A DNA stretch of 64,000 nucleotides, taken from assembly GCA_963738365.1 (NCBI GenBank), contig CAVTWH010000010.1, forward strand, positions 1,116,001-1,180,000, given 5' to 3'. The notes under the pieces are model-generated. The model was not told the origin of the DNA. It worked only from the letters and a program-made list of their open reading frames with translations, and made no database searches. This stretch comes from CAVTWH01 sp963738365. Lineage in GTDB: Bacteria > Actinomycetota > Actinomycetes > Mycobacteriales > Micromonosporaceae. Every line of letters begins with the position of its first letter. Positions within the stretch are counted from its first letter, which is position 1. Shown one piece after another: positions 1 to 8,486 of the stretch. The position numbers and the translations under genes were made by a program.

Positions 1-1
1 G

Positions 2-115
2 CTGCTCGGCTCGATGAGCCCCGAGTCGCTGCTGCGCCCGGTGCGCCCGGCCACCCGTAGCGGCAGCCCCGTCGGCAACCGCCTGCGCTGGGCCCGCAGC
101 GCAGGCCAGAGCTAG
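2..115 (+). CDS. C-terminal fragment of an unidentified protein
   Basis: An open frame enters from the left edge and stops at TAG 113-115. It encodes the last 37 residues of a protein, rich in Arg, Pro and Ser and ending WARSAGQS. It faces cwlM tail to tail with a 14-bp gap. No motif identifies it. High third-position GC and the position of its stop, just before the cwlM stop, make a real gene end likely, but the rest lies outside the window. Confidence 0.4.
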   Translation: MLGSMSPESLLRPVRPATRSGSPVGNRLRWARSAGQS

Positions 116-137
116 GGCCGGCCAGAGAGCTAGGGCC
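104..137. repeat. Tandem near-repeat carrying both convergent stop codons
   Basis: Two adjacent copies (104-119 and 120-137) of a 16-18 bp unit with the core AGAGCTAGGGCC. The second copy has an extra AG. The CTAG of copy one contains the stop of the plus-strand gene, and the CTAG of copy two contains the cwlM stop on the minus strand. Confidence 0.6.
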
Positions 138-1293
138 GGCCGGCCGCCACCGCCGCCCGGATCTGCGAGACGTCGATGGAGCCGGTGGGCACGTCGTCCT
201 CCACCGGGTAGTACATCCGCTGCACGGCGGCCACCACCGCCTCCACCACCCGCTCGCGGAACAGCGGGTCGACCAGGCGCGCCCGGTCCACCGGGGAGGT
301 CAGGTACCCGACCTCGACCCGTACCGCCGGCATTTTGGTCAACCGCAGCAGGTCCCAGGTCTTGGCGTGGGTCTGGCAGTTGCGCAGCCCGGTCCGCTGC
401 ACGATCTCGCGCTGGACCAGGCCGGCGAGGCGTTCGCCGACGGTGGAGGTGACGCCGTTGCCGGTGCCGTAGTGGTAGGTGGCCACGCCGCTGGCGGCCG
501 GGTTGGGGTGCCCGTCCAGGTGCAGCGAGATGAACAGGTCGGCGGCCAGGTCGTTGGCGAGCGCGATGCGCTCGCCGGTGGTCAGCTCGCGGGCGCGGAC
601 CGGGCCGCGGGTCAGGTGCACCCGCATGCCGGCGACGGCCAGCCGGCCCTCCAGCCGGGCGGCCAGGTCGTAGGCGAGGTCGGCCTCGGTCCAGCGCAGC
701 GGCCCGTCCGGGACCACCACGCCCAGGTCGGGGCCGCCGTGGCCGGGGTCGATGACGATGGTCTTGTCGACCAGGGCGCGGCCGGACAGGCGCAGCTTGG
801 TGTCCTCCCGCAGGGCCAGCGGCGCCCCGCCGATCACCTTGCGGCCCAGCCGGCGCAGCGCGGTCATGGTGTGCGGGCCGCACGCGCCGTCCGGGATCAG
901 CCCCACCTCGCGCTGGAACTGGGCGACCGACCGGGCGGTACGGGCGCCGTAGATGCCGTCCGCGCGGCCCACGTCGTACCCCATCTCCAGCAGCCGCTCC
1001 TGCAGCTGCCGCACGTCGTCGCCGACCAGCGGGTCGGGCACGGCCTGGTAGAGGGTACGGGTGCCGAGCCGCCAGCGGGCCGCGTCCAGCGCCCGCCAGG
1101 TCTCGTCGCCGACCCGCCCGTCCACCGACAGGCCGCGGTCCTGCTGGAAGGTCCGCACCGCGCGCTCGGTGTGCTCGTCGAACTCGGCACGCCCGGCCGG
1201 ATCGACACCGGCCGGCAGGAGTTCGAGGGTACGCAGCACCGCACGGATCTCGGCGACCGCGTTGCCCCGGTCACCTCGCCGGTACGCACGCAT
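130..1293 (-). CDS. cwlM: CwlM-like N-acetylmuramoyl-L-alanine amidase family protein
   Basis: Two peptidoglycan-binding (PG_binding_1) repeats are followed by an Amidase_3 domain. Visible family residues are the GHGG histidine, a Glu in TEADLAYDL, the SLH histidine and a Glu in VEVGYLTSP. There is no signal peptide. M. tuberculosis CwlM is also cytoplasmic and, once phosphorylated, stimulates MurA rather than cutting the wall, so a regulatory role is plausible here (inference). ATG 1293 is preferred because GAGGGGG precedes it and the protein then starts like other CwlM proteins; an upstream in-frame start at 1350 is possible. It is the last gene of trxB-trxA-cwlM. 387 aa. Confidence 0.88.
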   Translation of the reverse strand: MRAYRRGDRGNAVAEIRAVLRTLELLPAGVDPAGRAEFDEHTERAVRTFQQDRGLSVDGRVGDETWRALDAARWRLGTRTLYQAVPDPLVGDDVRQLQERLLEMGYDVGRADGIYGARTARSVAQFQREVGLIPDGACGPHTMTALRRLGRKVIGGAPLALREDTKLRLSGRALVDKTIVIDPGHGGPDLGVVVPDGPLRWTEADLAYDLAARLEGRLAVAGMRVHLTRGPVRARELTTGERIALANDLAADLFISLHLDGHPNPAASGVATYHYGTGNGVTSTVGERLAGLVQREIVQRTGLRNCQTHAKTWDLLRLTKMPAVRVEVGYLTSPVDRARLVDPLFRERVVEAVVAAVQRMYYPVEDDVPTGSIDVSQIRAAVAAGRP

Positions 1294-1460
1294 CCATGGC
1301 CCCCTCGCACGTGTCCTGTCGTTTGCTCCCCCGCGCCGCCCCCAGGCCACCGGAGCCTACCGTGGCGCGCCGCGCGGCGCCGGCTTACCGCCCCCATCCG
1401 ACAACGGGCGAAAACCGCGCGACGGGCCCCGTGCCGGACAGCCGGCGCAGGACCCGTCGG

Positions 1461-1478
1461 GCGCCGCCCGGGCGGCGC
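1461..1478 (-). terminator. GC palindrome after trxA
   Basis: A perfect 9+9 bp palindrome (GCGCCGCCC/GGGCGGCGC, no loop) lies 10 bp past the trxA stop and before cwlM. It could attenuate readthrough into cwlM. No U-tract is present. Confidence 0.4.
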
Positions 1479-1488
1479 GGTAGGCCGG

Positions 1489-1803
1489 TTAGAGCGCCGA
1501 CTCGATGAGCCGGATCAGGTCGCTCTTGGGGCGGGCGCCGTTGACCGACTGGACCGGCTGGCCGCCCTTGAAGACGGTGAGCATGGGTACCGACATCACC
1601 CGGTAGTCCCGGGCGGTGTTCGGGTTGCTGTCGATGTCCAGCTTGACGATCTTGACCTTGTCGCCCATCTCCTTGGCGATCTCCTCGAGTACCGGCGCGA
1701 CGCGCAGGCAGGGGCCGCACCATTCGGCCCAGAAGTCGACCAGGACCGGGGTGCTGGACAGCAGTACCTCGTCGGCGAAGGTGGCGTCGGTGACCGCCTG
1801 CAT
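1489..1803 (-). CDS. trxA: Thioredoxin
   Basis: A 104-residue thioredoxin, the normal family length. The active site WCGPC is at residues 28-32, followed by the cis-proline segment SVPML and the usual C-terminal helix. It reduces cytoplasmic protein disulfides and is recycled by the TrxB encoded 149 bp upstream. AGGAGG lies just before its ATG. The pair corresponds to the trxB2-trxC locus next to sigM in mycobacteria. Identification is secure. Confidence 0.96.
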   Translation of the reverse strand: MQAVTDATFADEVLLSSTPVLVDFWAEWCGPCLRVAPVLEEIAKEMGDKVKIVKLDIDSNPNTARDYRVMSVPMLTVFKGGQPVQSVNGARPKSDLIRLIESAL

Positions 1804-1952
1804 GGTGTTGCCTCCTACTTCGGTGGTGCTCGGTGCGCCGCTGCGGCGCTGGGAGTCGGCTCGGGTGTCGCTGCGCTGGGCGGGCGACGCCGGTGGTGGT
1901 TGTCGGTCGCCGGTGTCCCGGTGACCGTGGGGGGACGGTCGGTGCTGCCGGT

Positions 1953-2885
1953 TCAGCCTTCCAGGGCGGCGATGTAGCGCTCGGCGTCCAGCGCGCCGAC
2001 ACAGCCGGTACCGGCGGCGGTGACGGCCTGGCGGTAGGTGTGGTCGACCAGGTCACCGACGGCGAAGACGCCGGGGACGTTGGTACGGCTGCTCGGTGCG
2101 TCGACCTTCACGTAGCCCGACTCGTCCAGGTCGACCTGGCCCTTGAACAGCTCGCTGCGCGGGTCGTGGCCGATGGCCACGAAGACGCCGGTGACGTCCA
2201 GGGTGCTGGGCTCGCCGGTGACCGTGTCGGCGAGGCGTACCCCGGTGACCTTGCCGTCGGCGCCCAGCACCTCGGTGATGACGGCGTTCCAGCGCACCCG
2301 GATCTTCGGGTTGGACAGTGCCCGCTCAGCCATGATCTTGCTGGCCCGGAACCCGTCCCGCCGGTGCACGATGGTCACCGTCTCGGCGAACCGGGTGAGG
2401 AAGCTGGCCTCCTCCATCGCCGAGTCGCCGCCGCCGACCACCGCGATGTGCTGGTTGCGGAAGAAGAACCCGTCGCAGGTGGCGCACGAGGAGACGCCGT
2501 GGCCGAGCAGCTCCTGCTCGCCCGGGACGCCCAGCGGGCGCCACGCGGAGCCGGTGGCCAGGATGACCGCCTTTGCCTGGTATTCGGAGCTGCCGACGAA
2601 GACGCTCTTGACCGGCCCGGCCAGCTCCACCCGGCCGACGTCGTCGGTGAGGAACTCGGCGCCGAAGCGCTCCGCCTGCTTGCGCATGCTGTCCATCAGT
2701 TCGGGGCCGAGGATGCCGTCCGGGAAGCCGGGGAAGTTCTCCACCTCGGTGGTGGTCATCAGCGCGCCACCGCTGGCGGCGCCCTCGATGACCAGTGGCC
2801 GGAGGTTGGCGCGGGCGGCGTAGACGGCGGCGGTGTAACCGGCCGGGCCAGACCCGATAATGATCAAGTTCCGTACCTCGGACAC
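1953..2885 (-). CDS. trxB: Thioredoxin reductase (NADPH)
   Basis: A 310-aa flavoprotein. The FAD-binding GSGPAG is at residues 11-16, the redox-active CATC at 134-137, the NADPH-site GGGDSA follows, and the C-terminal FAD motif is GVFAVGDLVD. It transfers electrons from NADPH to thioredoxin. The start is GTG 2885 with GAGGAG 7 nt upstream. A SigR-type promoter precedes it (2962-2988), so induction by disulfide stress is expected. trxA lies downstream in the same orientation. Confidence 0.96.
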   Translation of the reverse strand: MSEVRNLIIIGSGPAGYTAAVYAARANLRPLVIEGAASGGALMTTTEVENFPGFPDGILGPELMDSMRKQAERFGAEFLTDDVGRVELAGPVKSVFVGSSEYQAKAVILATGSAWRPLGVPGEQELLGHGVSSCATCDGFFFRNQHIAVVGGGDSAMEEASFLTRFAETVTIVHRRDGFRASKIMAERALSNPKIRVRWNAVITEVLGADGKVTGVRLADTVTGEPSTLDVTGVFVAIGHDPRSELFKGQVDLDESGYVKVDAPSSRTNVPGVFAVGDLVDHTYRQAVTAAGTGCVGALDAERYIAALEG

Positions 2886-2961
2886 CTGCTACTCCTCAAC
2901 TTCCACGACCGGCGGGGGGCAGTCCACGCGCAGCGCGGCGGTCCACCGCTACGACTGCGCA

Positions 2962-2988
2962 AACTCATGGTACGAAGCGCTGATTCCC
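2962..2988 (-). promoter_or_regulatory. SigR/SigH-type promoter of trxB
   Basis: On the minus strand, GGGAAT (2988-2983) is separated by exactly 18 nt from GTT (2964-2962). This fits the actinobacterial SigR/SigH consensus GGAAT-N18-GTT known for trxBA. The site lies about 77 bp upstream of the trxB GTG. Confidence 0.75.
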
Positions 2989-3033
2989 GCGCGGCCCCGG
3001 CAGGTGCCGCGCGTCACGTCGGCACCGGCAGGA

Positions 3034-3918
3034 TCAGCGCGTAGGGGTGACGTAAACCTCGTCCGTGGCGACGCCGGGCAGCCCGCAGTCGGGCCCGGCG
3101 ACCACCGTGCGGTCCGCCAGCACCACGATCAACGCCGGCGCGCCGCGGAACCGGGCGTAGACCACCTCGGCGACCGGACCCGGGTACCGGCCGGCGACCG
3201 CCGTCAGGCAGTCGGCCAGCGCGGCGGGACTCTCCAGCCGGGACAGCGCCTCGCCGTTCTCGGCCTGGCCCGCGTACGCCCCGGTGGCCTGCAGCGCCAT
3301 GTCGGCGGCGCGTGGCAGGGTGGCCGGGTCGAAGTCGGTGGCGCTGTGCAGTATCGGAGGTACGGCGCTGCCCATCACGGGCGCCTGGGCGCGGTCGGCG
3401 TTGGACTTCGCCGCCGACCCGGAGCCGCTGTCGCGCGCCGGCGCGGTGGCCAGCACCCCGACGGCCAGGGCGGCGACCGCCAGCGCGCCGGCTCCCGCCA
3501 GTGCGCCCCCCAGCCAGCGTCGCCGCGAGCGCCCCGGCCGGCTGCCCGCCGGTCCTCGCGCCGGTCCGGTGGTACCCCGCCCAGCCGGTCGACCCGGCTC
3601 CGGACGGCCCCGGTCAGCGGCGGAGCGGTCCAGGGCATCGGGGCCGTCCTGCGCCCGTGCTCCGGCGTCGCCGGTCAACTGCTCCACCGGGGTCGGCAGC
3701 AGGGCGTCCAGTCGAGCGGCGACGGCCGGCGGGATCGGCTCGTCGGGGGCGCCGGCCAGTTCGCCGGCCACCCGGCGCTGGGCGGCCGACAGTTCGACGG
3801 CCAGCAGCGCCAGGTCGGGGTCGGCCGCCAGCCTGCTGCGTACCGCGGCGGCGGCTTCCGGATCGAGTACCCCGGCGGCGTAGTCGGCCAACTCGTCGAG
3901 GAGGTCTTCGCTGCTCAT
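3034..3918 (-). CDS. Membrane-anchored anti-sigma factor for SigM
   Basis: A 294-residue protein. The N-terminal helical region (about 1-85, beginning MSSEDLLDELADYAAGVLDP) resembles an anti-sigma domain. A Gly/Pro/Arg-rich linker follows, then one membrane segment near residue 140 and an extracytoplasmic C-terminal domain of about 120 residues. No HxxxCxxC zinc motif is present. The start overlaps the sigM stop by 4 bp (ATGA), so the two are translationally coupled. It corresponds in position to the SigM antagonist Rv3912. The function is inferred from context and architecture. Confidence 0.75.
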   Translation of the reverse strand: MSSEDLLDELADYAAGVLDPEAAAAVRSRLAADPDLALLAVELSAAQRRVAGELAGAPDEPIPPAVAARLDALLPTPVEQLTGDAGARAQDGPDALDRSAADRGRPEPGRPAGRGTTGPARGPAGSRPGRSRRRWLGGALAGAGALAVAALAVGVLATAPARDSGSGSAAKSNADRAQAPVMGSAVPPILHSATDFDPATLPRAADMALQATGAYAGQAENGEALSRLESPAALADCLTAVAGRYPGPVAEVVYARFRGAPALIVVLADRTVVAGPDCGLPGVATDEVYVTPTR

Positions 3919-4547
3919 CCCCGCCCCTCCGGCTCGCCGTTCGTGAGTGGGACGCGCCCGGGGGCGTCCGGGTTCCGTAGATAGCCCAACTGCACAGCCA
4001 GCCGGGCCCGGCCCCGGGCGCAGCGGCTCTTGACGGTGCCCTCGGCGATGCCGAGCCGGGCGGCCGCGTCGGCCACCGGGTACCCGAGCATGTCCACCAG
4101 GACCAGGGCCAGCCGCTGCTCGTCCGGCAGGGTCGCCAGGGCGGTACGGACGTCCATGGCGAGGTCCGGGTCGCCGGCCCGGGCCGGCAGGTCGGTCCCC
4201 TCGGCCAACGGTACCGTCGGCCGCGCCTGGCGGCGGCGTACCCGGTCGATGCAGGCGTTCACCACGATCCGGTGCAGCCAGCTGCTGACCGCCGCGTCGC
4301 CCCGGTAGCTGGCGGCGCCGCGCATGGCGGCGATGAGCGCCTCCTGCAGGGCGTCGGCGGCGTCCTCCGGGTCGGCCAGGGTACGCAGCGCCACCGCCCA
4401 GAGCCGGTCCCGGTGCCGGCGGAAGAGTTCACCGAAGGCATCGCAGTCGCCGTCGGCGTGGGCACGCAGCAGCTGCGGATCCGAACGGATCGCCGCGCCG
4501 CCGGTGCCAGGCTCCTCCACGGCACGCACGCTACCGACCGCGTCCAC
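3915..4547 (-). CDS. sigM: ECF RNA polymerase sigma factor SigM
   Basis: 210 aa. Region 2 contains FGELFRRHRDRLWAVALRTL, DPEDAADALQEALI and SSWLHRIVVNACIDRVRRR; region 4 contains the LPDEQRLALVLVDMLGYPVADAAARLGIAEGTVKSR helix-turn-helix segment. It is flanked by its anti-sigma gene and trxB, as SigM is in mycobacteria and streptomycetes. The GTG start at 4547 has no strong ribosome site; in-frame GTG codons at residues 7 and 10 are alternatives. The gene begins 6 bp after the pseudokinase stop, so the two are probably co-transcribed. Confidence 0.9.
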   Translation of the reverse strand: MDAVGSVRAVEEPGTGGAAIRSDPQLLRAHADGDCDAFGELFRRHRDRLWAVALRTLADPEDAADALQEALIAAMRGAASYRGDAAVSSWLHRIVVNACIDRVRRRQARPTVPLAEGTDLPARAGDPDLAMDVRTALATLPDEQRLALVLVDMLGYPVADAAARLGIAEGTVKSRCARGRARLAVQLGYLRNPDAPGRVPLTNGEPEGRG

Positions 4548-4553
4548 CGGGCT

Positions 4554-6086
4554 CTACTGGTTGACCGAGACCTTGATCTCAGAGATGCCGACCTGATACT
4601 TGCTGCCCGAGTCCGCCGACACCGGCAGGCCGGTGATCAGTACCAGCAGGTACCGGGTGGGGGCTTCGTCGGCGGGCAGCAGGAAGTCGTGGGTGGCGCC
4701 GCACTGCTCGGGCTGGCCGACGGCGGTGTAGTTGAACACCACCTTCTGGTCGCCGTCACTGCCGCCGGTGGACGGGAAGTCGCCCTTCTTGAGCTGCACC
4801 GTGGCGCCGGGGTTGGTGAAGTCGACCTTCAGCTCCGACACCGACTGGGGCGAACCCAGGTCGATGAGGATGCCCAGGCCCTTCTTCTCGTTGGTGAAGT
4901 AGTCGCTGTTGTCGTTGTAGTGCTGGGTGGCCCAGGCGGTGCCGGGCTTGCCGTCCACGACGTTGCCGAGGTCCTCGTTGTTGTCGTGCTGGCCGTTCGG
5001 GGAGACCAGGGACAGCTGGCTGGCATTGAGCGTCAGCGGCGCGGTGTGGCCGCCGTCGGGGCGGGTCACCGTGCCGGCGCTCGGGCCGTTCTGCTGTGGG
5101 GTGGCGGCGTCCTTCTTGCCGTTGCCCAGCACCGCGAAGCCGATGAGCAGCCCGACCACGGCGAGGACCAGCAGCAGCGCCACGCCCACGGCGAGCTTGC
5201 GGCCGGCCGGCCGGCGGGTCTCCAACCGGTTGGAGATGGGCAGGAAGCCGCCGCCGATGCCGTACTGGTCGCCCGGATCGAGCAGCTCGTCGTCGGGTCC
5301 GGCGTCCAGCCGGCTCAGGTCGGCGGTCAGGACGTCGGCCGACGGCGGCGCATGGTCGGTGTCGAGCAGGTCGGCAGCCAGGTCGGAGAGGTGGTCGGGG
5401 ACTCCGCCGCGGATCCTGCGGACCGGCAGCGGCGCCTCGGTCGCCGGGTCGCGGGCCGCGTCGGGCAGCGAGGCGCCGCCCACCTCGCGGTGCGGCCAGT
5501 GGCCGGTGAGCGCGGCGTAGAGCACGCCGCCGATCGCCCGGACGTCGGCGTCGGGGGTGGCGGAGTCGTCGGACCGGGCGTCGGTGAGCAGCACCTGGCC
5601 CTCGTCAGCGAGCAGGACCGTGCCCGGGTGGATGTTGCCGTGGGTGAGGCCGGCCGCGTGGAAGGCGGCGACGGCGCCCGCGATGGCGTGCGTCACAGTG
5701 GTGGCCCGGTCCGGGTCCATCGGCGTCTCGGCGACCGCGTCGCGCAGCGAGATCCCTTCCACCCACTCGCGTACGACGTAGGCCTTGCCGCCCTCGTCGA
5801 CGGCGTCGTAGATGGCGACCAGGTGCGGGTGCGCCACCCGGCTGGCCTTGACGGCGGACTGCAGCATCTCGACGGCCAGCTCGCCGCCGGGCTGGCGGAG
5901 GATCACCGCGATCGGGCGGCGCAGCAGCACGTCCAGGCCGCGCCAGACCTGGCGGCCGTAGGCGTCGTCGCTGATGTGTTCTTCCAGCCGGTAGCGCTCG
6001 GCGAGCACCTCTCCGACGGCGGGGGCGCCGACGGTCAGCACATCCGGTGTACGGAGCGACTCGGGTCCCTCGTCGACCTGGGTCAC
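4554..6086 (-). CDS. MviN-type membrane pseudokinase
   Basis: A 510-aa protein with an N-terminal kinase fold, one TM segment (about residues 325-348) and an extracytoplasmic discoidin-like domain with the motif LSLVSPNGQHDNNEDLGNV. Catalytic motifs are degenerate: there is no VAIK lysine (AVILRQ), the HRD-loop position reads HGNIHPGTV, and the DFG position reads DAR. This matches the pseudokinase half of mycobacterial Rv3910, which in that protein is fused to MurJ; here it is a separate gene next to murJ. It probably regulates lipid II flipping through a phosphopeptide-binding partner (inference). GTG 6086 is chosen because GGAGGGAGG lies immediately upstream; an in-frame start at 6122 is the alternative. 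Confidence 0.8.
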   Translation of the reverse strand: MTQVDEGPESLRTPDVLTVGAPAVGEVLAERYRLEEHISDDAYGRQVWRGLDVLLRRPIAVILRQPGGELAVEMLQSAVKASRVAHPHLVAIYDAVDEGGKAYVVREWVEGISLRDAVAETPMDPDRATTVTHAIAGAVAAFHAAGLTHGNIHPGTVLLADEGQVLLTDARSDDSATPDADVRAIGGVLYAALTGHWPHREVGGASLPDAARDPATEAPLPVRRIRGGVPDHLSDLAADLLDTDHAPPSADVLTADLSRLDAGPDDELLDPGDQYGIGGGFLPISNRLETRRPAGRKLAVGVALLLVLAVVGLLIGFAVLGNGKKDAATPQQNGPSAGTVTRPDGGHTAPLTLNASQLSLVSPNGQHDNNEDLGNVVDGKPGTAWATQHYNDNSDYFTNEKKGLGILIDLGSPQSVSELKVDFTNPGATVQLKKGDFPSTGGSDGDQKVVFNYTAVGQPEQCGATHDFLLPADEAPTRYLLVLITGLPVSADSGSKYQVGISEIKVSVNQ

Positions 6087-6396
6087 CCGTCCTCCCTCCG
6101 GTTGAGCCAGCCTGTCGTCCACACCCCCTCCGGTCGTGCCCGGGGGGTGCGCCTGACGCCCAGCCTCAGTGGCCGCTACACATACCGGCTCCGACCCTGG
6201 CGGGCGGAGCTCTGCTTCCGACTGGCCATTGTTCGCCGTTCGGGCCGTCGGCGCCAGTCTGCCGGCTTACAGCCGACCTAACCGTAGTCTCCCCCGCAAA
6301 GGGAAGAAAAGGTCCTGATTCCGCGGTGAACGACCTTACTGGTGCGCCGGGCCGGAGACGACCCGTCGACGGTACCCGCCCGGTACGCGGACCCGG
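6087..6396. other. Intergenic spacer between murJ and the pseudokinase gene
   Basis: 310 bp without a convincing gene. An A-rich patch lies at about 6296-6321, and the minus strand has TACGGT-like hexamers that could be -10 elements for the pseudokinase-sigM transcript. No clear -35 or hairpin was found. Confidence 0.3.
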
Positions 6397-8262
6397 TCAG
6401 CGGCCGAGCCGGCCGCGCACCATCGACCACACCTGGTTGACCTCGCGGGCCCGCAGCAGTACGGCGGCGGCCAGGTACACGGCGACCAGCACCAGCCCGC
6501 CGACCACCAGCCCGACCAGGCTGCCCACCTTGCCCAGCCCCAGGAAGTGCTCGATCAGCAGCGCGACCAGCAGGGTCGGTACGGCGGCGATCAGCGCCGC
6601 GCCGGTGAGCCGCCCCAGCGAGCCGAGCACCCCGGACAGGCCGAGCCGACCGATGCGCCGGCGCAGCAGCCAGTACCCGAGCAGGGCGGAGAAGACGAAG
6701 GACACCGCGTTGCCGAACATCAACCCGGCGGCCACCCAGGCGGCAGCCAGGATCACGCCGTAGAGCAGCAGGTCCAGCGCGACCCGCAGGGCCACCACGG
6801 CGATGTTGAGCAGCGCCGGGGTCTTCGTGTCGGGCATCGCGTAGAAGGCGAACAGCTGCAGTTGGCTGATCGCGAACGGGACCAGCCCCAGGCCGGCCGC
6901 GGCCACCACCCAGCCGGTGGAGATCGCCTTGTCGTTGGTGTAGTTGTGCCACTGGAACAGCGTCACCGCGAGCTGCCGGCCGAGGATGAGGTAGGCCACC
7001 GAGGCGGGGACCAGGACCACGGCGGACAGGCGTACCCCGAGGGAGAGCTGTGCGGCCAGGTCGGTGAAGCGCTTTTCGCTGGCGGCGGCGGCCATCCGGG
7101 GCATCAGCGCGGTCATGATCGACACGGCCGCGATGCCGTGCGCCATCATGAAGATCAGGTACGCGTTGTCGAAGATCGCCGGGCCCGGGCCGGCGGCGAT
7201 GCCCGCGCGCTTGGCCAGGTTCAGCATGATGACCAGGCCGAGCTGGCTGACCAGCACGTAGAGCAGCATCCAGGAGCTGATCCGGCCCAGCTCGCGCAGG
7301 CCGAGCGCGCGCCAGTCCCAGCGCCACTTCCACCGGAAGCCGACCCGGCGCAGCGCCGGGACCAGCCCCGCCGCCTGGATCATGATGCCCAGCGTGGTAC
7401 CTACCCCGATCACCAGGATCTGGGTGGTGGTGATCGTCCCGACGTCCGGCGGGTGGGCGACGCTGGGCAGCGCGATGAAGATCACGGCGGTGAGCGTCAC
7501 CACGATGTTGTTCAGGATCGGGGTGAAGGTCGGCGCCGCGAAGTGCCCCCGGGTGTTGAGGATCGCGGCGAGCAGGCCGGCCATGCCGTAGAAGAAGATC
7601 TCCGGCAGCAGCAGGTAGCTGAAGACGGTGACCAGGTGCTGGTCGGCCGGCTTGGCGGTGTTGGCCATCAGCACGGTCAGCAGCGGCGCGGCGGCCACGG
7701 CCAGCACGGTGGCCAGCAGCAGGAAGATCACCGCGAGGCTCATCAGCCGCTGGGTGTACGCCTCGCCGCGGTCCGGGTGCTGGCGCCGGGCGCGGACCAG
7801 CAGCGGGATGATCACGCTCGCCAGCACTCCGCCGAGCAACAGCTCGAAGACCATGTTGGGCAGGGTGTTGGAGAGGTTGTAGTCGTCGGCCACGAAGGCG
7901 GCGCCGAGCGCCGCGGCGAGCGCGGCGGTCCGGATGAACCCGGTGATCCGGCTGACCAGGCTGCCCACCGCCATCACGGCGCTGTTGCGGGTCACCGACT
8001 CGGCGCCCTCGGCCAGCTCGTCGCCGACCGGTGGGGCACCCGGCGGCCGGGTCGCGTCGGTGATCACCGGCAGCACCTGGGTGGGCGCGTCGCCATCCAC
8101 GACGGGGTACGCCGGGGCGGCCTGGAAGGCGGGGAGCAGCACGGTGGCGTCCGCCGGTACCACCGGCAGGCCGGCCGCGGGCAGTGGCTGGCCGCCGGCC
8201 TGCGGCGCGGCGGGCAGCAGCACCGTGTCCGGGTCGTACCGGCCGTCACCAGTCCCATGCAT
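6397..8262 (-). CDS. murJ: Lipid II flippase MurJ
   Basis: A 621-aa MOP-superfamily protein with about 14 TM helices after an 80-95 residue cytoplasmic N-terminus rich in Pro and Ala. The segment VADDYNLSNTLPNMVFELLL and later helices match actinobacterial MurJ/MviN. It moves lipid II across the cytoplasmic membrane for peptidoglycan synthesis. It lacks the C-terminal kinase and discoidin parts found in mycobacterial MviN, because those are encoded by the next gene downstream. Confidence 0.92.
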   Translation of the reverse strand: MHGTGDGRYDPDTVLLPAAPQAGGQPLPAAGLPVVPADATVLLPAFQAAPAYPVVDGDAPTQVLPVITDATRPPGAPPVGDELAEGAESVTRNSAVMAVGSLVSRITGFIRTAALAAALGAAFVADDYNLSNTLPNMVFELLLGGVLASVIIPLLVRARRQHPDRGEAYTQRLMSLAVIFLLLATVLAVAAAPLLTVLMANTAKPADQHLVTVFSYLLLPEIFFYGMAGLLAAILNTRGHFAAPTFTPILNNIVVTLTAVIFIALPSVAHPPDVGTITTTQILVIGVGTTLGIMIQAAGLVPALRRVGFRWKWRWDWRALGLRELGRISSWMLLYVLVSQLGLVIMLNLAKRAGIAAGPGPAIFDNAYLIFMMAHGIAAVSIMTALMPRMAAAASEKRFTDLAAQLSLGVRLSAVVLVPASVAYLILGRQLAVTLFQWHNYTNDKAISTGWVVAAAGLGLVPFAISQLQLFAFYAMPDTKTPALLNIAVVALRVALDLLLYGVILAAAWVAAGLMFGNAVSFVFSALLGYWLLRRRIGRLGLSGVLGSLGRLTGAALIAAVPTLLVALLIEHFLGLGKVGSLVGLVVGGLVLVAVYLAAAVLLRAREVNQVWSMVRGRLGR

Positions 8263-8326
8263 GCGCCGACCCTATCCAGTCGCGTCGCACCGGGCGAGTG
8301 CGACCGGTGGCACCGACACCGGACCC

Positions 8327-8405
8327 GCACACCGCCGGGTCCGCACACCTCTGGGTCCGCACAGTGCCGGACCGGCACACCGCCGGGTCCGCACAGTGCC
8401 GGACC
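8327..8405. repeat. Interleaved direct repeats and hairpins between deoR and murJ
   Basis: Two copies of GCACACCGCCGGGTCCGCAC (8327-, 8375-) interleave with two copies of GGGTCCGCACAGTGCCGGAC (8353-, 8385-). The second unit can fold as GGTCCG...CGGACC, so two similar stem-loops lie between the DeoR stop and the murJ start. They may terminate transcription of the sugar cassette. Confidence 0.5.
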
Positions 8406-8486
8406 CTCCCGGCGCCGGACCGGTGCCGGGGCCGAAGCCGCGGGCGCCGGAGGGGTCGCAGCGGCGCGGCGTTGCTGTGCCGGAGG

